Origin: Oryzisolibacter propanilivorax
GTDB lineage: Bacteria; Pseudomonadota; Gammaproteobacteria; Burkholderiales; Burkholderiaceae_C
DNA length: 64,000 nucleotides
Assembly (NCBI RefSeq): GCF_900103645.1
Contig: NZ_FNHP01000002.1
Coordinates: forward strand, 310,001 to 374,000
Direction of reading: 5' to 3'
Shown here: one piece after another, positions 61,342-64,000 of the stretch
Layout: each line of letters starts with the position of its first letter
How positions within the stretch are numbered: the first letter of the stretch is position 1
Notes under the pieces: generated by a model
What the model was told of the DNA's origin: nothing
The model's input: the letters and a program-made list of their open reading frames with translations, nothing else
Databases searched by the model: none
Made by a program: the position numbers and the translations under genes

Positions 61342-62307
61342 TCAGTCGAGCTGGATCTTGGCATAGGCCGCGACCTGCTTCATCTTGGCGATCTCGCGCT
61401 CGATCTGCGCCGAGAACTCGGCCGGCGTGGTGCCCGAGGCGTACAGCCCCTGCGCCGCCAGGCGGTCGCGCACCGCCGGCTCGGCCAGTGCCTGCGCCAC
61501 TGCCTGCTGCACGCGCTGCACCTGCGCGGCCGGGGTGGACTTGGGCGCCACCAGGCCGAACCAGGAGGCGTCGTTGGCCTGCTTGTAGCCCAGCTCGGCA
61601 TAGGTCGGCACGTCGGGCAGCACGTCCAGGCGCGCGTCCCACGACACCGCCAGGGCCTTGAGCTTGCCGGCCTTGACGTGTGGCAGCGACGAGGCCACCT
61701 GGTCGAAGTACACCGGCACCTGCCCGCCCAGCACGTCGTTGATGGCCGGGCCGGCGCCGCGGTAGGGGATGTGCACCATGCTGGTGCCGGTGGCGCTCTT
61801 GAACAGCTCGCCCCACATGTGGCCGATGGTGCCCGCGCCCGGCGTGGCGTACTCGACCTTGCCGGGGTGCGCCTTCAGGTACTGCACCAGTTCCTGGAAG
61901 CTGTTCACCGGCAGCACCTTGGGGTTGACCACCAGGATGCCCGGCGCCTTGACGATCTCGGTCACGCCGGCGAAGCCCTGGATGGGGTCGTAGGGCAGCT
62001 TCTTCAGCACCGCCGGGTTCACGCCGTGCGTGGACAGCGTGGCCACGCCGAAGGTCAGGCCGTCGCTGGCGCGCGCCACGTCGGCCATGCCGATGGAGCC
62101 ACCGGCGCCGGCCTTGTTCTCGATGATCACCGGCTGGCCCAGGATGCGCTGCAGCGGCTCCTGCAGCGAGCGGCCGGCGATGTCGGTGGCGCCGCCCGGC
62201 GGGAAGGGCACGACGATGCGCAGGGGCTTGGTGTTGTCCTGCGCGAAACTCATTCCGGACACTACACAGGTGACGGCCAGGGTGGCCAGCAGTTTGCGCC
62301 GCATCAT
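61342..62307 (-). CDS. Bug/TctC-type substrate-binding protein 3
   Basis: A 321-aa periplasmic binding protein: signal ending GMSFAQD, PLRIVVPFPPGGATDIAGR, VIIENKAGAGGSIG and VHIPYRGAGPAINDVLGGQ. AAGGAG upstream fixes the start at the first of two tandem ATGs. It is expressed with the N-formylglutamate amidohydrolase and probably binds its substrate or product. No TctAB genes are in the window. Confidence 0.88.
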   Translation of the reverse strand: MMRRKLLATLAVTCVVSGMSFAQDNTKPLRIVVPFPPGGATDIAGRSLQEPLQRILGQPVIIENKAGAGGSIGMADVARASDGLTFGVATLSTHGVNPAVLKKLPYDPIQGFAGVTEIVKAPGILVVNPKVLPVNSFQELVQYLKAHPGKVEYATPGAGTIGHMWGELFKSATGTSMVHIPYRGAGPAINDVLGGQVPVYFDQVASSLPHVKAGKLKALAVSWDARLDVLPDVPTYAELGYKQANDASWFGLVAPKSTPAAQVQRVQQAVAQALAEPAVRDRLAAQGLYASGTTPAEFSAQIEREIAKMKQVAAYAKIQLD

Positions 62308-62504
62308 GGGCTCGCTCCTTGCAATTTGTAATAGGGAAGCCGCAAGATAAACCACCGCGCCCGCCCTGCCAAGCAACGGCTGGTCCACTTATCATTCCAT
62401 GCTGGAATGTTTTGACCCCGATCGCTCAGGGTGAACCCGCATTCGGCGCGCTCCGATGCCTTGGTGCGCCGCCCGGAGCGGGCCGGCCCTTTGAGCACCA
62501 CGCC

Positions 62505-63440
62505 ATGAATCCACCTCCCTCCACGCTGGCCATCATGCGCCGGCTGCAGCCGCCGCTGCACCTGCTGCGCGCCTTCTGCACGGTGGTGCGCTTCGGCGCC
62601 GTGTCGCGCGCCGCCGAGGCGCTGCACCTGACGCAGAGCGCCGTCAGCAAGCAGGTGCAGGAGCTGGAGCGCTGGGTCGGCGTGCCGCTGTTCGAACGCA
62701 GCCGCCGGCGCCTGACGCTGACGCCCGCCGGCGAGCGCTACGAGCAGGCCGTGTCGGCGCTGCTGGCGCGGCTGGAGGCGGCGACGCTGGAGCTGATCGC
62801 CAGCGGCGAGGACGGCGGCGCGCTGCACCTGTCGGTGCTGCCCACGCTGGCCGCGCGCTGGCTGATCCCGCGCCTGCCGCAGCTGCGCGCCCGGCATCCG
62901 CAGCTGACGCTGCACTTCGTGCCCTACGTGCAGGGCTACGATTTCCGCAGCCCGGAGCTGGACTGCTCCATCCTGTTCGGCGACGGGCACTGGCCCGGCG
63001 CGCGCGCGCACTACCTGACCGGGCGCGACGTGGCGCTGATCGCCCCGCGCGCCGGCATGGCCGCGCAGGCGCCGCCGGCCAGCGCCGACGAAGTGGCCAG
63101 CCATACCCTGCTGCGCCACGTCAGCGTGCCTGGCGCCTGGCAGCACTGGGCGCAGGCGCACAGCGTGGCCGGCATCGACCCGCTGGTGGGCCCGCAGTTC
63201 GACCAGTTCGAGACCATCATCCGCGCCGTCTCGGTCGGCATGGGGCTGGCGCTGGTGCCGCGCTGCTTGGTGCACGACGAGCTGCGCGCCGGCGTGGTGA
63301 CCGAGCCGCTGCCCGGCGGCGGCTACACCAGCGACCAGGGCTACTGGCTGTGCTACCCGCAGGCGCGGGCGCAGCTGGCGTCGCTGGTGCGCTTTCGCGA
63401 CTGGCTGCTATCGCTGGCGGCCGAGGATCTCCCGTCCTGA
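62505..63440 (+). CDS. LysR-type regulator of the amidohydrolase unit
   Basis: A 311-aa LTTR with N-terminal helix-turn-helix (LRAFCTVVRFGAVSRAAEALHLTQSAVSKQVQELE) and an effector domain (LHLSVLPTLAARWLIPRLPQL, VSVGMGLALVPRCLV), of the GcvA-like type. Divergent from the Bug protein gene with 197 bp between starts, so it probably regulates that two-gene unit. The ATG at 62505 is used; a later ATG at 62535 is also possible. Confidence 0.87.
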   Translation: MNPPPSTLAIMRRLQPPLHLLRAFCTVVRFGAVSRAAEALHLTQSAVSKQVQELERWVGVPLFERSRRRLTLTPAGERYEQAVSALLARLEAATLELIASGEDGGALHLSVLPTLAARWLIPRLPQLRARHPQLTLHFVPYVQGYDFRSPELDCSILFGDGHWPGARAHYLTGRDVALIAPRAGMAAQAPPASADEVASHTLLRHVSVPGAWQHWAQAHSVAGIDPLVGPQFDQFETIIRAVSVGMGLALVPRCLVHDELRAGVVTEPLPGGGYTSDQGYWLCYPQARAQLASLVRFRDWLLSLAAEDLPS

Positions 63441-63466
63441 CCGGAGCTTCCGAAGCAAATCGGCCA

Positions 63467-63512
63467 ATGGCCCTTGTGCATCAAGGGCCGGCAGCTATGA
63501 AAAACGTAGTTT
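63467..63512 (+). repeat. Comamonad intergenic repeat, copy 7
   Basis: TGGCCCTTG-TGCAT-CAAGGGCCG palindrome, then GCAGCTATGAAAAACGTAGT. The cleanest copy in the window; it lies 26 bp after the LysR stop. Confidence 0.78.
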
Positions 63513-63709
63513 CCGCCTGGACCCGCCACGCTCCCCCTGGCGCCCGTGCGCGTGCCGCGGCGTATGTCAGTGCGCTTCCTGCGTTGCCGCGCGGCGCCCC
63601 GCACGCAGGTGGGCAAAAGCGTGGGGCGCTGTCTCACAGGCGGCGGCAGGTGGCGGGGTTCAGATGCAGGTGTCGTTTCCGATTCAACCAACTCGAAAGG
63701 AACCACCTC

Positions 63710-64000
63710 ATGACAACGACTTTCCGTACCGCCCTGTCCATCGCCGCCTTCGCCGGTGCCTCTCTTGCCATGTCCGCCCACGCCGTGGATCTGGGCCCGG
63801 GCGAGGCCTGGGGCAGCCAGATGACGCAGATGCAGACCCAGCAGGGCTCGGCCCTGTCGCGCGCCGAGGTGCAGGCCGACATGGCGCTGTGGCAGGACGC
63901 CGGGCTGCAGGCCGTGAATGCGGGCGAGGCCCCGACCCTGTCCTCCGACACCTACCAGGAACGCCTGGCCGACTACCAGCAGATGCGCAGCGGCCCGCAG
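63710..64000 (+). CDS. DUF4148 family exported protein, 3' truncated by window end
   Basis: 97 codons are visible. A signal peptide (TALSIAAFAGASLAMSAHA) is followed by a segment with the DUF4148 pattern SALSRAEVQADMALWQDAGL. A GAAAGGA site precedes the ATG. These small exported proteins are abundant in Burkholderiales; their function is unknown. The reading frame is open to the last base, so the gene continues beyond the window. Confidence 0.75.
   Translation, partial: MTTTFRTALSIAAFAGASLAMSAHAVDLGPGEAWGSQMTQMQTQQGSALSRAEVQADMALWQDAGLQAVNAGEAPTLSSDTYQERLADYQQMRSGPQ

Overview
The window is chromosomal DNA from a very GC-rich (about 70 percent by eye) betaproteobacterium, most likely a member of the Comamonadaceae (Acidovorax, Melaminivora, Alicycliphilus and relatives). 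The signs are three orphan Bug/TctC-type solute-binding proteins, a DUF4148 gene, a topoisomerase III carrying a C-terminal SWIB domain, and a family of short intergenic repeats with the core GCAGCTAT, which I recall from genomes of this family. Species identity is inference.

Region 1 (1-14729) is an aryl polyene (APE) pigment locus. A plus-strand operon, cut by the window start, runs acyl-CoA/ACP ligase, hotdog dehydratase, LpxL-type acyltransferase, LolA-like carrier, MMPL exporter, alpha/beta hydrolase, NodB deacetylase, methyltransferase, ketosynthase, chain-length-factor-like partner, second hotdog dehydratase and ketoreductase. Most junctions are overlapping stop/start codons. A converging minus-strand operon adds a halogenase-like flavoprotein, an acyltransferase, a family 2 glycosyltransferase and a cation/proton antiporter. 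The acyl carrier proteins, the aromatic starter enzyme and a second ketosynthase must lie upstream if present.

Region 2 (14730-36419) is mostly housekeeping and envelope functions. It holds a soluble PAS-PAS chemotaxis transducer; a MmcB-like protein plus a nuclease-fused DinG/XPD-type helicase behind a candidate LexA box; an L,D-transpeptidase with an M23 peptidase; a DUF4398/OmpA lipoprotein pair; a hibernation factor; a PuuD-like amidotransferase; a TonB receptor with PepSY protein and Fur-like palindrome; and smaller genes (SlyD-like isomerase, SDRs, DUF1439 lipoprotein, DTW-domain tRNA enzyme, GST-like protein, CDF zinc exporter).

Region 3 (36420-43489) is a lower-GC defence islet: an MmeI-like type IIG restriction-modification protein, an Abi-family protein, and a broken NERD-UvrD helicase.

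Region 4 (43790-54293) has a VOC protein and then a LysR regulator divergent from a seven-gene catabolic operon: HisD/HpsN-like dehydrogenase, SDR, RraA-like lyase, solute-binding protein, IlvD/Edd dehydratase, 2-hydroxyacid dehydrogenase, FMN 2-hydroxyacid oxidase and a second solute-binding protein. It reads as a route for an unidentified polyol or sugar acid.

Region 5 (54372-64000) has a small lipoprotein, dodecin, topoisomerase III fused to a histone-H1-like lysine tail and SWIB domain, a divergent SET-domain methyltransferase coupled to birA, a SPOR protein, an N-formylglutamate amidohydrolase with a solute-binding protein and its own LysR regulator, and the start of a DUF4148 gene. The SWIB-topoisomerase/SET pairing is the most intriguing feature of the window.
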